DNA of 64,000 nucleotides from assembly GCA_002722245.1 (NCBI GenBank), contig PBLA01000026.1, positions 62,001-126,000 of the forward strand. Direction: 5' to 3'. A program made the translations under genes and the position numbers. The notes beneath the pieces are model-generated. The model was not told the DNA's origin. It ran no database searches and saw only the letters and a list, made by a program, of their open reading frames with translations. Below are positions 18,591-27,747 of the stretch, piece by piece. Position 1 is the stretch's first letter, and every line of letters begins with the position of its first letter. This stretch comes from Flavobacteriales bacterium (lineage in GTDB: Bacteria > Bacteroidota > Bacteroidia > Flavobacteriales_C > GCA-002722245).

Positions 18591-19016
18591 TTATGGCTTT
18601 GCGATCGGGTAGAAGTTGAAAACAAAGTCTGAAGCCGTTCGATCATCCAGATTGATTACTGCCAAAACCAATTTATCGCCAGAGATTATTCCATCCATTT
18701 TTACTTTACCGAAATCATTCTTAGCTTTTACTCGGATATTGCAAGAAGACGGGTTTATAAAGTATTTCCCTCGCATTAATTTATCTCCCAGTTCCTTTGC
18801 AATATATGTTGCGGCCTTTTTAATGTTATTCATAGAACTCGTTGTAACCGCAGTGTCATTTTCATAAAAGCGAAGATAAATGTTTGTTTCTTTATCCAAT
18901 GAGGCATAATAAACCCCATTTTTTTTAATGCTGCAGGAATCTGAATACGTATTGGATTGACTCCATACAGAGCAAGAAACAATAACAAGGAGTATAAATA
19001 AAGTTCTTTTTTTCAT
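18591..19016 (-). CDS. Small secreted protein of unknown function
   Basis: A 141-residue protein with a signal peptide (MKKRTLFILLVIVSCSVWSQ; a lipoprotein reading at Cys15 is possible, but the SQ after it favours ordinary cleavage). The mature part is about 120 residues and beta-rich, with two cysteines (SDSCSIKKNG, PSSCNIRVKA) that could form a disulfide. I recognise no family. It is a single gene convergent with the nitronate monooxygenase. Confidence 0.7.
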   Translation of the reverse strand: MKKRTLFILLVIVSCSVWSQSNTYSDSCSIKKNGVYYASLDKETNIYLRFYENDTAVTTSSMNNIKKAATYIAKELGDKLMRGKYFINPSSCNIRVKAKNDFGKVKMDGIISGDKLVLAVINLDDRTASDFVFNFYPIAKP

Positions 19017-19267
19017 CAGTCGTATTACGAATACAATTCATTGAAGTTTCAACGCCGATTACGATTTCATCGTATCAAAAAGTCGAATTTCAAAATTACC
19101 TTTAGCCTTAAGCCGCCAAAAATATTTTTCTAAGATAAGTAAACTATATAAGTAAATGAATATGAAGGTTGAATAGCTTTTTATTTTGGATTCAATCAGG
19201 TTCCGTTGAATTGTTCAGCCAGAGGAATTATTACTAAATGTTTTTATTTATTCGTAAATTTCTAATA

Positions 19268-19906
19268 ATGAAAACCACTTCAATGAATATCACAGAACTG
19301 GCGCAGGTACTCTGGAACTATCACCAGGTAATCATAAAATCATCATCGGTGGATGTTATTATAGGCGTGGGGAGTTATGATATACAAACAGCACTTCATT
19401 GCGCTGAATTATACTACAAAAAAGTCGCAGATACTATTGTTTTTACTGGAGGATTAGGGGATCCAAGCGTAAGGCAATGGGGTAAGCCAGATGCAGAAGC
19501 CTTTACCGATAAAGCAATTGAGTTAGGGGTTCCATGGGACGCTATTCATCTAGAAACAAAATCAACATCATTAAATAAGCAAATAGAAAATGCACTGCAG
19601 TTTGTTAAACCAATTTCTTCAGCTATGCTTGTTGCTCAACCCAATGCGTTGCGAAATGCCTTAGCTACTGCAGAAATTACTGCCCCAGATATCAAGTGGT
19701 TTAGTTCGTGTATAGACCGGGAATTGACCGAACCTGTAGCCTTTAATCATACTTTTGAAGATTTAATTCACGAAATGGTAGGAGATATTCAAAAACTGAT
19801 AGAGTACTCAAAAATAGAGGCACTAACCAATCAAGAAATCCCTAAAAAAGTACTCAGTGCGTATCAAGAACTAATAAAAAAAGGGTTTACGAAACATTGC
19901 GTATAG
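19268..19906 (+). CDS. YdcF-family (DUF218) protein
   Basis: A cytosolic protein with the DUF218/YdcF Rossmann-like fold. VDVIIGVGSYD is the first strand and turn, IVFTGGLG the second; then PDAEAFTDKAIELGVPWDAIHLETKSTS matches the family pattern of an EA helix followed by an E-x-x-S-x-(S/N)T motif, and AMLVAQPNALRNALATAE follows. E. coli YdcF binds S-adenosylmethionine; other members have been proposed to act on the cell wall, and the role here is unknown. There is no membrane segment. Starts at 19238 and 19283 are also in frame; 19268 was chosen as the first ATG without the odd hydrophobic lead. The upstream 220 bp shows no gene. Confidence 0.78.
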   Translation: MKTTSMNITELAQVLWNYHQVIIKSSSVDVIIGVGSYDIQTALHCAELYYKKVADTIVFTGGLGDPSVRQWGKPDAEAFTDKAIELGVPWDAIHLETKSTSLNKQIENALQFVKPISSAMLVAQPNALRNALATAEITAPDIKWFSSCIDRELTEPVAFNHTFEDLIHEMVGDIQKLIEYSKIEALTNQEIPKKVLSAYQELIKKGFTKHCV

Positions 19907-19944
19907 AGAAACATTCCATTACACGGAATCCCTAACGAAACGAG

Positions 19945-21294
19945 TTAGTGCACAAAATAAAAAATGGAAAATGCCATTAAAAAGATTATTCCACCTATAC
20001 TCAATCCTTTTTTCCATTTTGGAGGCTCAAAATCCGTTCCAACATACTTCCGTTGAACCAAAATAAAATTAAGAATTGCAATAACAGGAGCAACTATAAA
20101 TGAAAGCGCTGTAGTAAAATCCACCAATGATTTAAATCCTTTGGATTTTGTTTCAGGATTAAGCACATCAGTGTATAGTAAAATCCCAAATGCCACACTA
20201 GCTAAAACAATTAATGTCCCGTTGTAAAATAGTTTAGAATTTTCGGAATCTTTATGGAGGTCCTTGAGTATACTGTCGCCATGTGCTTGATCCATTGATG
20301 AGTTAACTTCGTTTTTTACAGGCTTTAATAAATCAATAATACGCGCCACTGAACGTGAATATCCATCAAAAACAGCAATGGCTGTTCCAAACATAATGGA
20401 AAATGCAGCCGGTGCAATAATCCAATAACTCCAGCCTCCAAGAGCAGATGTGTACATATCTACTACGCTTGCAGCAAAAAGACCTGGGCTTTTGGGTAGA
20501 GATTCTCCCGTGCCGTACATTAAATACGCTCCAAGTGTAACGAAAAACAGAGCTAAAATGGCAGAGGCTAAGTAACCGAAATTAAAGTCAAACATAGTCT
20601 CCTTTAGAGTTGGGTGATAACCTGTTTGTTTAATTCGAGCTACAGTCCATAATGAATTCCATGAAGATAAATCCAAGGCGGTTGGCATCCAACCCATTAA
20701 TGGAATAATAAAAGCAACAGGTAAGGTGTCTTCAAAATTTATTATTCTAAATGTAACATCACCTTTCGCACCATTTAATAAAGCAAAAACAAAAGCAAGG
20801 ATAGTAGAAACTAATAAGACAGCACCAATAATTTTAATCATACTATCCAATAACTTGTATTTACCGGCAAACAATATACCAACACAAACCAACAAGATGA
20901 GCAAAGAGGAAAAGAGATAAGGTGAAGGAACACCTAAATTCATCATTTTAGGTGTAATAGCAAATAAATTATCCATGAAGCCACCCGTTACAACCGTAAC
21001 AACAGCACAAACAAAAAAAATCGTAGCGATTGTAATTATTAAGTACAGCCATAAAACACCTTTTCCAAGCTTTTTATATCCATCAATAATTGAGGTGCCA
21101 GTAGCGTTTGCATATCGAGAGGCAAACTCAAAAAATGGATACTTAAATAGATTAGCCAGAAGAATTACCCAAACCAAGTCAAAACCATAAATAGCTCCAG
21201 CTCGCGTACTTTGAACCAAATGCGACACACCAATGCAGGTAGAGGCAAAAAGAATTCCTGGCCCAAGAGTTTTAAGTAAAGATTTATTGATCAT
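19945..21294 (-). CDS. Nramp-like membrane transporter, divergent metal site
   Basis: About 449 residues with some eleven membrane helices in the Nramp (SLC11) arrangement. The N-terminus LLKTLGPGILFASTCIGVSHL aligns with the first Nramp helix, but the metal-binding DPGN is replaced by IGVS. In the sixth helix the usual MPHN-type motif reads LMGWMPTALDLSS. Both residues that bind manganese or iron are therefore absent, so a different substrate is likely; magnesium and non-metal substrates are known for Nramp relatives. I chose the ATG at 21294, since an upstream ATG at 21357 only adds an unlike tail. It is convergent with the YdcF-like gene. Confidence 0.85.
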   Translation of the reverse strand: MINKSLLKTLGPGILFASTCIGVSHLVQSTRAGAIYGFDLVWVILLANLFKYPFFEFASRYANATGTSIIDGYKKLGKGVLWLYLIITIATIFFVCAVVTVVTGGFMDNLFAITPKMMNLGVPSPYLFSSLLILLVCVGILFAGKYKLLDSMIKIIGAVLLVSTILAFVFALLNGAKGDVTFRIINFEDTLPVAFIIPLMGWMPTALDLSSWNSLWTVARIKQTGYHPTLKETMFDFNFGYLASAILALFFVTLGAYLMYGTGESLPKSPGLFAASVVDMYTSALGGWSYWIIAPAAFSIMFGTAIAVFDGYSRSVARIIDLLKPVKNEVNSSMDQAHGDSILKDLHKDSENSKLFYNGTLIVLASVAFGILLYTDVLNPETKSKGFKSLVDFTTALSFIVAPVIAILNFILVQRKYVGTDFEPPKWKKGLSIGGIIFLMAFSIFYFVH

Positions 21295-21447
21295 GGATGT
21301 GATTTTGAGCAAATATAACCGAAACTCATGAAAGTAAAACACCTCAAAAAGATTCACTAATGGAATGATTTTTTAGGATATACACACGCATAGCTGAATG
21401 ATTAATTGAATTTGGCACACCAATTGATAAATCATAAAAAAAAGGTT

Positions 21448-21792
21448 ATGAAGGTTTTAGGTATCATATTAGGTTGTACCCCACTGTTTATGTTTTCACA
21501 AAAAAATCAGCTAGGGAAGCTAGAATTAAGTATGTTTAATAACAAGGAAGTTGTTGTGTCGGTTGACGGTCATCAATACGATGCATGTTCAAAATTCCAA
21601 TTGAATAATGTCGAATCGGGAGAACATTCGATTAAGGTTTATCAAACTAAAAAGTACATTAATCCAATAAATCATAAAGTAAGTAAGCGACTAGTACCTG
21701 TTTTTTCAGGAGAGGTATTTGTGTCTGATAGCAAGTGCACATCGTGTGTTATAAACGAATATCACCAAAATGAAGTAAGAATTCAGCGTTAA
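21448..21792 (+). CDS. Small secreted protein of unknown function
   Basis: A 114-residue protein starting at ATG 21448 with a signal peptide (MKVLGIILGCTPLFMFSQ). A TTG 14 codons upstream is in frame but adds no signal. The mature part of about 95 residues has the shape of a small beta-sandwich: LGKLELSMFNNKEVVVSVDGH, then SGEHSIKVYQTKKY, then VPVFSGEVFV. The pattern, a DGH turn and ESGEHSIKVY, resembles the PEGA-like or DUF4476-leader domains of secreted Bacteroidota proteins, which are only structural. Four cysteines may pair. It is convergent with the next gene. Confidence 0.7.
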   Translation: MKVLGIILGCTPLFMFSQKNQLGKLELSMFNNKEVVVSVDGHQYDACSKFQLNNVESGEHSIKVYQTKKYINPINHKVSKRLVPVFSGEVFVSDSKCTSCVINEYHQNEVRIQR

Positions 21793-21795
21793 TTT

Positions 21796-22629
21796 TTAGA
21801 GTTCGCTTAAATTAAACGTTTGATTTAGTTTAACACCACGCTCATCTTGAATTACAGAGCAACACTGATGATACGCATCATGTTCAAAAAAAAGTTGAAT
21901 ATCTTCATTAATGGCGCGTTGAAGAAAAAGCTCTTTTTCCTCCATAGTGCGCAAAGGTCGAATATCATAACTCGGCAAATAAGGAATTTTTAAATGTCCA
22001 ACCGATGGGATTAAATCCGCTGTAAAGGCAATCTTTTTATTTTTAAAAGTAACGATAGGAATCATTTGAGCCTCAGTATGCCCATTTACTGTTAGGATTT
22101 CAATGTGTTCACCCAATTCGTTCCCCGATTTTATAAAATTCAAATGGCCCAATTCTTTGATAGGTAAAATATTTTCACTTAAAAAAGATGCCTTCTCACG
22201 AGGATTTGGATTAATTGCCCAGTCCCAATGCTGTTGATTAGACCAGTACCGAGCATTGGGAAATGTTAGCGTAAATTTTCCATTCGCTCTTTTTACAGCA
22301 CCACCAACATGATCAAAATGAAGGTGAGTAATGAGCACATCTGTAATGTCGTTACAATGAAAGCCAAGTTTAGCTAAAGATTTCTCCAGCGACGCATCAC
22401 CATTTAAATGAAAATGACTGAAAAACTTTTCGTTTTGTTTGTCACCAATCCCTGAATCAATAAGGATTAGCCGATCCCCGTCTTCAACAAGTAAACATCG
22501 CATTGCCCAATTACACATGTTATTGGAATCAGCAGGATTAGTTTTATGCCATATCGATTTTGGAACCACACCAAACATCGCTCCACCATCTAATTTAAAA
22601 TTGCCAGTTTCAACAGGGTAAACGTTCAT
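21796..22629 (-). CDS. Metallo-beta-lactamase-fold hydrolase
   Basis: A 277-residue soluble hydrolase with the zinc motif THLHFDHVGG (HxHxDH), a second metal ligand His in TVNGHTEAQ, Asp in FTADLIPS and a final His in FFEHDAYH. The overall form (GGAMFGVVPKSIW near the N-terminus, WAMRCLLVEDGDRLILIDSGIG) matches the quorum-quenching-lactonase/YtnP-like branch, which hydrolyses lactones or related esters. The natural substrate cannot be told. It is divergent from the Mpl-like ligase gene, with only about 70 bp between start codons. Confidence 0.88.
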   Translation of the reverse strand: MNVYPVETGNFKLDGGAMFGVVPKSIWHKTNPADSNNMCNWAMRCLLVEDGDRLILIDSGIGDKQNEKFFSHFHLNGDASLEKSLAKLGFHCNDITDVLITHLHFDHVGGAVKRANGKFTLTFPNARYWSNQQHWDWAINPNPREKASFLSENILPIKELGHLNFIKSGNELGEHIEILTVNGHTEAQMIPIVTFKNKKIAFTADLIPSVGHLKIPYLPSYDIRPLRTMEEKELFLQRAINEDIQLFFEHDAYHQCCSVIQDERGVKLNQTFNLSEL

Positions 22630-22702
22630 AAACTTTTGGGTTTAGTATAAATATAAAAACACCTTCCCTTTAAATTTGAATAATACAAAAAAGGTTACAA
22701 AC

Positions 22703-24058
22703 ATGAGAATTCATTTAATCGCAATAGGAGGGAGTGCTATGCATAACATGGCTATCGCCTTGCACAAAAAGGGCTATAAGGTGACAGGGAGCGATGATGA
22801 AATATTTGAGCCGTCTAAAGGAAGGTTAGCTCATTATGGTTTATTACCTGAAAAAATGGGTTGGGATGAATCTAATGTGACAACAGAAATCGATGTTATT
22901 ATCCTTGGGATGCATGCGCGAAAAGACAATCCCGAATTATTGAAAGGACAAGCATTAGGATTGAAAATTTATTCCTATCCCGAATACATTTACGAACAAA
23001 CAAAAGATAAAACTCGAATTGTTATTGGTGGCTCACATGGAAAAACAAGCATAACTGCTATGACGTTGCATGTATTGCAGAAAGCAGGTAAAAACGTGGA
23101 TTACATGGTGGGAGCGCAATTAGATGGTTTTGACACCATGGTAAAACTAACCCAAGATGCAGATTATGTTGTATTGGAAGGCGATGAATACCTAAGTTCT
23201 CCAATTGATTTAAGGCCAAAATTTCATTTGTATCATCCTCATATTGCTGTTATTAGTGGAATAGCATGGGATCATATCAATGTATTTCCAACATTTGAAA
23301 ATTACGTGGAGCAGTTTCAAATCTTCGTCAATAAAATTGAACGCAATGGAACATTAATTTACTACAAGGACGATTCCCAGATAGCAAAAATTGGTAATTC
23401 TTTTTCTGGGCGTCAAATGCCTTATAGTAGTCATCCAAATAAAACAATTAATGGGACAACCTTTCTTGTAGATGATAATAAAGAGTACCCTTTACTCATC
23501 TTTGGTGATCACAACCTTCAAAATTTGAATGCCGCACTAAAAATCTGTACTTCGATTGGAATTCCAAAATCGGTGTTTTACACCCATATTCAAACCTTTA
23601 AAGGCGCCTCAAAGCGATTAGAACTTGTAGCAAAAAATCAATCCTGTAATATTTACAAGGATTTTGCACACTCACCATCAAAACTTAAAGCAACATCAAA
23701 TGCCGTTAAAAAGCAGTTTGATCAACGCAAATTAATTGCCTGTATGGAGCTACATACATTTAGTAGTTTAAATGCAGAATTTCTCCAGGAGTATGCCAAT
23801 ACCATGGATTGCCCAGATGAAGCTTATGTCTATTTTAATCCAGCAACCATAGCCCATAAGAAGCTCGATCCAATATCAGAAGTTCAAGTGCTTAACTTCT
23901 TTAATAGGAGCGACTTAAAGGTTTTTACTGATTCAAAAACTTTAATCAATGAGTTAAAGTCGAAATCATGGCTGGACACCAATCTTCTTTTTATGAGCAG
24001 CGGCAATTTTGATGGGGTTGATTTTGATGCCTTAGCGGAGGAGTTATTACAATCATAA
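22703..24058 (+). CDS. mpl: Mpl-like Mur ligase (UDP-MurNAc:tripeptide ligase type)
   Basis: A Mur-ligase enzyme that joins a recycled tripeptide to UDP-MurNAc, part of peptidoglycan recycling. The N-terminus MRIHLIAIGGSAMHNMAIAL is typical of this group, with the UDP-binding GGS. The ATP loop is GGSHGKTSITAM, followed by LEGDEY with Mg2+-binding acidic residues, HINVFPTFENY and a C-terminal DFAHSPSKLKAT. It has about 451 residues. I chose ATG 22703; a TTG nine codons upstream is unlikely. MurC is the nearest alternative, but the IGGSAMHN start separates this group from MurC. Confidence 0.88.
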   Translation: MRIHLIAIGGSAMHNMAIALHKKGYKVTGSDDEIFEPSKGRLAHYGLLPEKMGWDESNVTTEIDVIILGMHARKDNPELLKGQALGLKIYSYPEYIYEQTKDKTRIVIGGSHGKTSITAMTLHVLQKAGKNVDYMVGAQLDGFDTMVKLTQDADYVVLEGDEYLSSPIDLRPKFHLYHPHIAVISGIAWDHINVFPTFENYVEQFQIFVNKIERNGTLIYYKDDSQIAKIGNSFSGRQMPYSSHPNKTINGTTFLVDDNKEYPLLIFGDHNLQNLNAALKICTSIGIPKSVFYTHIQTFKGASKRLELVAKNQSCNIYKDFAHSPSKLKATSNAVKKQFDQRKLIACMELHTFSSLNAEFLQEYANTMDCPDEAYVYFNPATIAHKKLDPISEVQVLNFFNRSDLKVFTDSKTLINELKSKSWLDTNLLFMSSGNFDGVDFDALAEELLQS

Positions 24059-24209
24059 TTCTATTTATGATCAAAAATGTTCTTTTAAAAGGAACGAATT
24101 TTTTGAATGAAGTTGAAAATCCTCAATTCGCTGTTAATAAATTCTTGGCACAGTATTGTATTATCTTGTAACGAACGCTTATTTTTCCGTTATCTCAAAT
24201 AAACTCGCT

Positions 24210-25322
24210 ATGAAGATTTTCATGTCCATATTATTCAGCTCATTCTTTATCGGTCTTGTTGCTCAAAACAATCAAGAAATCAATCAATCCAATTCCAAAG
24301 GAGAAAAACATGGAAGATGGGTAAAAAAGCATGCAAACGGTAATATTAAGTATGAAGGCCAGTTTGAAAATGGTGTCCCAGTTGGAGAATTTAAACGCTA
24401 CAATGAGAAGGGAAAGTTAATATCTACCCTTCTTTATACTGATAGTGGTTCAAAAGCTGCAGCACATTTATATGATATGGGAAAAACCATGGCAACCGGA
24501 ATGTACCTCAATCAAAAAAAAGATGGTCTTTGGAAATTTTATGATAAAAACGAAATGTTGCTTTTAGAAGAGGAATACAAAGAAGGCGTGAAAGACGGAG
24601 TGTCAAAAGAATATCACTCTAATGGTTCTCTGCATGTTGAACAAATCTATAAAAACGGAACGCTAACAGGCGTTTTTAAAGAATATTATGTAAATGGTCA
24701 GCTTAAAATAAAGAAGACATTTATTGATGGTAATCCCGATGGAATATTTATGTTTTTTCATGACAATGGAGTGCCAAAAGTTATGGGGAGATACAATAGA
24801 GGAATTAAAAACGGAACATGGAAGTACAAAACAAGAATGAATAAAGTGGTTAAAACAGAGGAGTACGAAGGAGGGAATATGACGTATACATCAGAGGAAC
24901 TGATTACTTATTGGAATGACTCTCTTGAAATCATTCGCTCTCGAGAAAAATATGATAAAGACGGGAGAAGTTACTTTAAAGCCTATCATCCAAATGGAAA
25001 ACTACACCGCGAGGGGTATTTTTGGAAGGGGGCAAAAGACAGCACTTGGAATTATTATACATTCGAAGGAAGATTAGACACTGTTCGGAACTTTCATCAC
25101 GGTAAACGTCAAGGAGCATGGACATTTAAATACCCAAATGGAAAGGTAAAAGTAGAGGAGGGGTGGTATTTGGACCGTAGAGAAGGAGAATATTATGAGT
25201 TTTATCCCAATGGAAAAACACGTGTAAAAGGAAACTACACAAAAGGCAATAAGTCAGGAGAGTGGTCGTTTTATGATGAACAAGGTCAGTTAATAGAAAC
25301 CAAAGACTTTGATAAGGAATAA
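24210..25322 (+). CDS. Secreted MORN-repeat protein
   Basis: A 370-residue secreted protein (signal MKIFMSILFSSFFIGLVAQ) built almost entirely of MORN-like units: about a dozen repeats of roughly 22 residues such as GRWVKKHANGNIKYEGQFEN, GLWKFYDKNEMLLLEEEYKE, GEYYEFYPNGKTRVKGNYTK and GEWSFYDEQGQLIETKDFDK. Such repeats form an extended beta sheet and, in Bacteroidota, are usually surface or periplasmic proteins of unknown role. It starts a three-gene unit: the next gene begins 4 bp after this stop (25327) and the third overlaps by one base. A second MORN protein is at 13582. Confidence 0.82.
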   Translation: MKIFMSILFSSFFIGLVAQNNQEINQSNSKGEKHGRWVKKHANGNIKYEGQFENGVPVGEFKRYNEKGKLISTLLYTDSGSKAAAHLYDMGKTMATGMYLNQKKDGLWKFYDKNEMLLLEEEYKEGVKDGVSKEYHSNGSLHVEQIYKNGTLTGVFKEYYVNGQLKIKKTFIDGNPDGIFMFFHDNGVPKVMGRYNRGIKNGTWKYKTRMNKVVKTEEYEGGNMTYTSEELITYWNDSLEIIRSREKYDKDGRSYFKAYHPNGKLHREGYFWKGAKDSTWNYYTFEGRLDTVRNFHHGKRQGAWTFKYPNGKVKVEEGWYLDRREGEYYEFYPNGKTRVKGNYTKGNKSGEWSFYDEQGQLIETKDFDKE

Positions 25323-25326
25323 ACCT

Positions 25327-26037
25327 ATGAACAAATCGTTTCGTGTATTAACCATCGTTACCATTGCTTTAATCACGGTATGCTGTAAAAAAGAGCCAGA
25401 AACCCCTGTTGAATTACTAAATCCATTGGATTATTACCCCTTAAAAGTGGGGTCCTATCACATTTATAATGTGGATTCTATTTCCTACAATGACTTTACA
25501 GACCCTGTAACGATAGATTCTGTTTCCTATCAAGTTAAAGAAGAGTTAACAGACACGTTTTATGATTTGGAAGCTAATTTATGTTATCGAATTACCCGAT
25601 CAAAAAGAGCTTTAGATGATTCATTAATAAATACAAATAACGGGTGGAAGGTCTCCGACGTGTGGTGGGTGAGAAGGAATAATGGAAATATTGAGCGAGT
25701 AGAAGAAAACAACATTTATGTATCGCTCATGCATCCTATAGCTGAAGGGAAGGAGTGGGATGGAAACGCATTTAATTATATAAGTAGTTGGGACTTTACC
25801 TATGAGAATGTTGGCAAGGTTTACGATGAGTACGATGAAACGCTGATTGTTAATCAAAAGTTTTTTACCGATGATAAATACTTCTATCAAAATTACAAAG
25901 AGGTCTATGCAAAAGGAATAGGTTTAATCAGTAGAACCAGAATTGATACTGAATCTCAAAAGCAGCAAGTGTTGAGTCAGCCAGAGAAAGGGTTTAAATT
26001 TTATCAAGTTCTTGATTCATACTTCATACCTGAATAA
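25327..26037 (+). CDS. Lipoprotein of unknown function
   Basis: A 236-residue lipoprotein starting at ATG 25327, 4 bp after the MORN gene stop; an in-frame ATG at 25309 overlaps that gene. The signal ends in VCCKKEPE, with a lipobox Cys at 19 or 20. The mature domain begins NPLDYYPLKVGSYHIYNVDSI, a form common in Bacteroidota lipoproteins whose strands describe a YYPL-x-G-x-x-x-x-Y start, followed by beta strands with YDLEANLCYRITRSKR. Function is unknown. Its TAA stop shares its last A with the ATG of the subtilase gene, so translation of the two is probably coupled. Confidence 0.75.
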   Translation: MNKSFRVLTIVTIALITVCCKKEPETPVELLNPLDYYPLKVGSYHIYNVDSISYNDFTDPVTIDSVSYQVKEELTDTFYDLEANLCYRITRSKRALDDSLINTNNGWKVSDVWWVRRNNGNIERVEENNIYVSLMHPIAEGKEWDGNAFNYISSWDFTYENVGKVYDEYDETLIVNQKFFTDDKYFYQNYKEVYAKGIGLISRTRIDTESQKQQVLSQPEKGFKFYQVLDSYFIPE

Positions 26038-27608
26038 TGCGTAGTAGGCTTACCAGTTGCTTTTTCTTCTTACTCAGTCTCCTGTCTTTCGCTCAAACAG
26101 AATATCATTTTTTAGTAAAATTTAATCGAAAAAGCGAAGCCCATAACCTGAATTCTCCTGAAGAATACTTGAGTGAAAAAACGATACTAAGAAGAGCTGA
26201 ATATGGTTTTGAAATTGATTCGACAGATCTGCCGCTTGAAGTGGCATTTCTAGATTCATTGCAAACACTTAATTTATCCATTGAATGTCGATCTAAATGG
26301 AACAATTGCGTGGTGGTTTCCACCCCCGATTCAAGTATTCGTGAAATCATACTATCTTGGGATTTTGTAAACACCATTGAATCTATAGGTTACAATACAA
26401 CCAATAAAAGAAATGAGGATAAACTAGATTACGGAGAGTCAAGGGATCAAAATCAGCTTTTAAACCTTTTGAGCGGTCATACGCGAGGGTATACCGGTAA
26501 AAATATTGATATCGCTATCATCGACGCAGGATTTACAAACCTGAACAACTTATCCATTGCAGACAGCATGTTTACCTCAGATCGACTCTTATCTACCTAT
26601 GATTTTGTAGATGATACTGTTTTCACATATACCAAACATGGACATGGCACACTTGTGTCATCTGTATTATTAAGCAATCAACCTGGTGTATATGTTGGTG
26701 CAGCGCCACATGCTAATTATCATTTACTTATATCAGAAGATATTGCACAGGAAAATAAAATTGAAGAATACCACCTTATCGAAGCAATAGAATATTGTGA
26801 CAGTGCAGGAGTTGATGTCATTAACATCTCGTTGGGATATAATACATTTAATAGCTCTGCCTATTCACACAATAAAAATGAATTTACAGGAGACTCAACT
26901 GTATTAAATAAAACCTGTAATCGCGCGTGGTCACTCGGGAATTTTATTGTGAGCAGTGCAGGGAATGAAGGAACTTCCTCTTGGGGTGTTTTAACCGCTC
27001 CTTCTAACGCTGACAGCGTGTTTTGTGTGGGAGCGATAGATTTAGCCCTAGCGCCAGCTTCATTTTCTAGCAAGGGTAACCCAACTGTGAATCAAACTCA
27101 AAAGCCTAATGTAGTAGCGCTTGGAAAAGGAGTATCGGTAGTGCAAACAGATGGAGTAGTAGTTCAGAGCAACGGGACATCCTTTTCAAGCCCTCAAATC
27201 GCCGGTTTTGTGGCTTGTTTAATGGAGGCGTTCCCTCAAGCAAAAAATTGGGAAATTAAAAAAGCTCTAGAAATCAGTTCCAATCAATATCATCACCCAG
27301 ATTCCATTATGGGGTATGGTTATCCTGATTTCGAAAAATCATTTCAGTATTTGAATGCAAAAGAAAAGTCTTTGAATAATGGGGCAATCATGCTTTTTCC
27401 AAATCCAAGTACAGGAACTGTTGTTCTCTTTAGTCAGGAAATGATTTTATCCCTCACCATAACCGATCTCCATGGAAAAATAATTCATGAGCAAGAAGTG
27501 AATGCTAATTTTGATTTGATCAATCTTGAAGAATTGAGGGCTGGGAAGTATATAGTCAGTTTTAAAATGAATGAAGCAATAACGCATCAAAAACTCATTA
27601 TTAAATAG
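26037..27608 (+). CDS. Subtilisin-like serine peptidase with T9SS sorting domain
   Basis: A 523-residue secreted S8 peptidase. Signal MRSRLTSCFFFLLSLLSFAQ is followed by a propeptide-like part (about 22-130), the catalytic Asp163 (IAIIDAGF), His203 in KHGHGTLVSSV, oxyanion Asn310 (SSAGNEG) and Ser382 in NGTSFSSPQIAGF. All four residues are present, so it should be active. The last 75 residues (MLFPNPSTGTVVLF ... GKYIVSFKMNEAITHQKLIIK) are a Por-type C-terminal sorting domain that directs export by the type IX secretion system to the cell surface. It is last in the MORN-lipoprotein-subtilase unit. Confidence 0.93.
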   Translation: MRSRLTSCFFFLLSLLSFAQTEYHFLVKFNRKSEAHNLNSPEEYLSEKTILRRAEYGFEIDSTDLPLEVAFLDSLQTLNLSIECRSKWNNCVVVSTPDSSIREIILSWDFVNTIESIGYNTTNKRNEDKLDYGESRDQNQLLNLLSGHTRGYTGKNIDIAIIDAGFTNLNNLSIADSMFTSDRLLSTYDFVDDTVFTYTKHGHGTLVSSVLLSNQPGVYVGAAPHANYHLLISEDIAQENKIEEYHLIEAIEYCDSAGVDVINISLGYNTFNSSAYSHNKNEFTGDSTVLNKTCNRAWSLGNFIVSSAGNEGTSSWGVLTAPSNADSVFCVGAIDLALAPASFSSKGNPTVNQTQKPNVVALGKGVSVVQTDGVVVQSNGTSFSSPQIAGFVACLMEAFPQAKNWEIKKALEISSNQYHHPDSIMGYGYPDFEKSFQYLNAKEKSLNNGAIMLFPNPSTGTVVLFSQEMILSLTITDLHGKIIHEQEVNANFDLINLEELRAGKYIVSFKMNEAITHQKLIIK

Positions 27609-27747
27609 GGAATAAGCCTTTGGTATTACTTTTGCTTTTTCAAAATAAGATCACCAAAATTGACTTTTGTAACCAAATTTAAAAATCACGTATAAGAGTA
27701 ATATTTTATACACAAAGTGACAAGGTCATTTTATTAAAACAAGCCAA

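Noticed and set aside
19906..19945. Hairpins between the YdcF-like and Nramp-like genes as a terminator
   Set aside because: The stems are short and no T tract follows.
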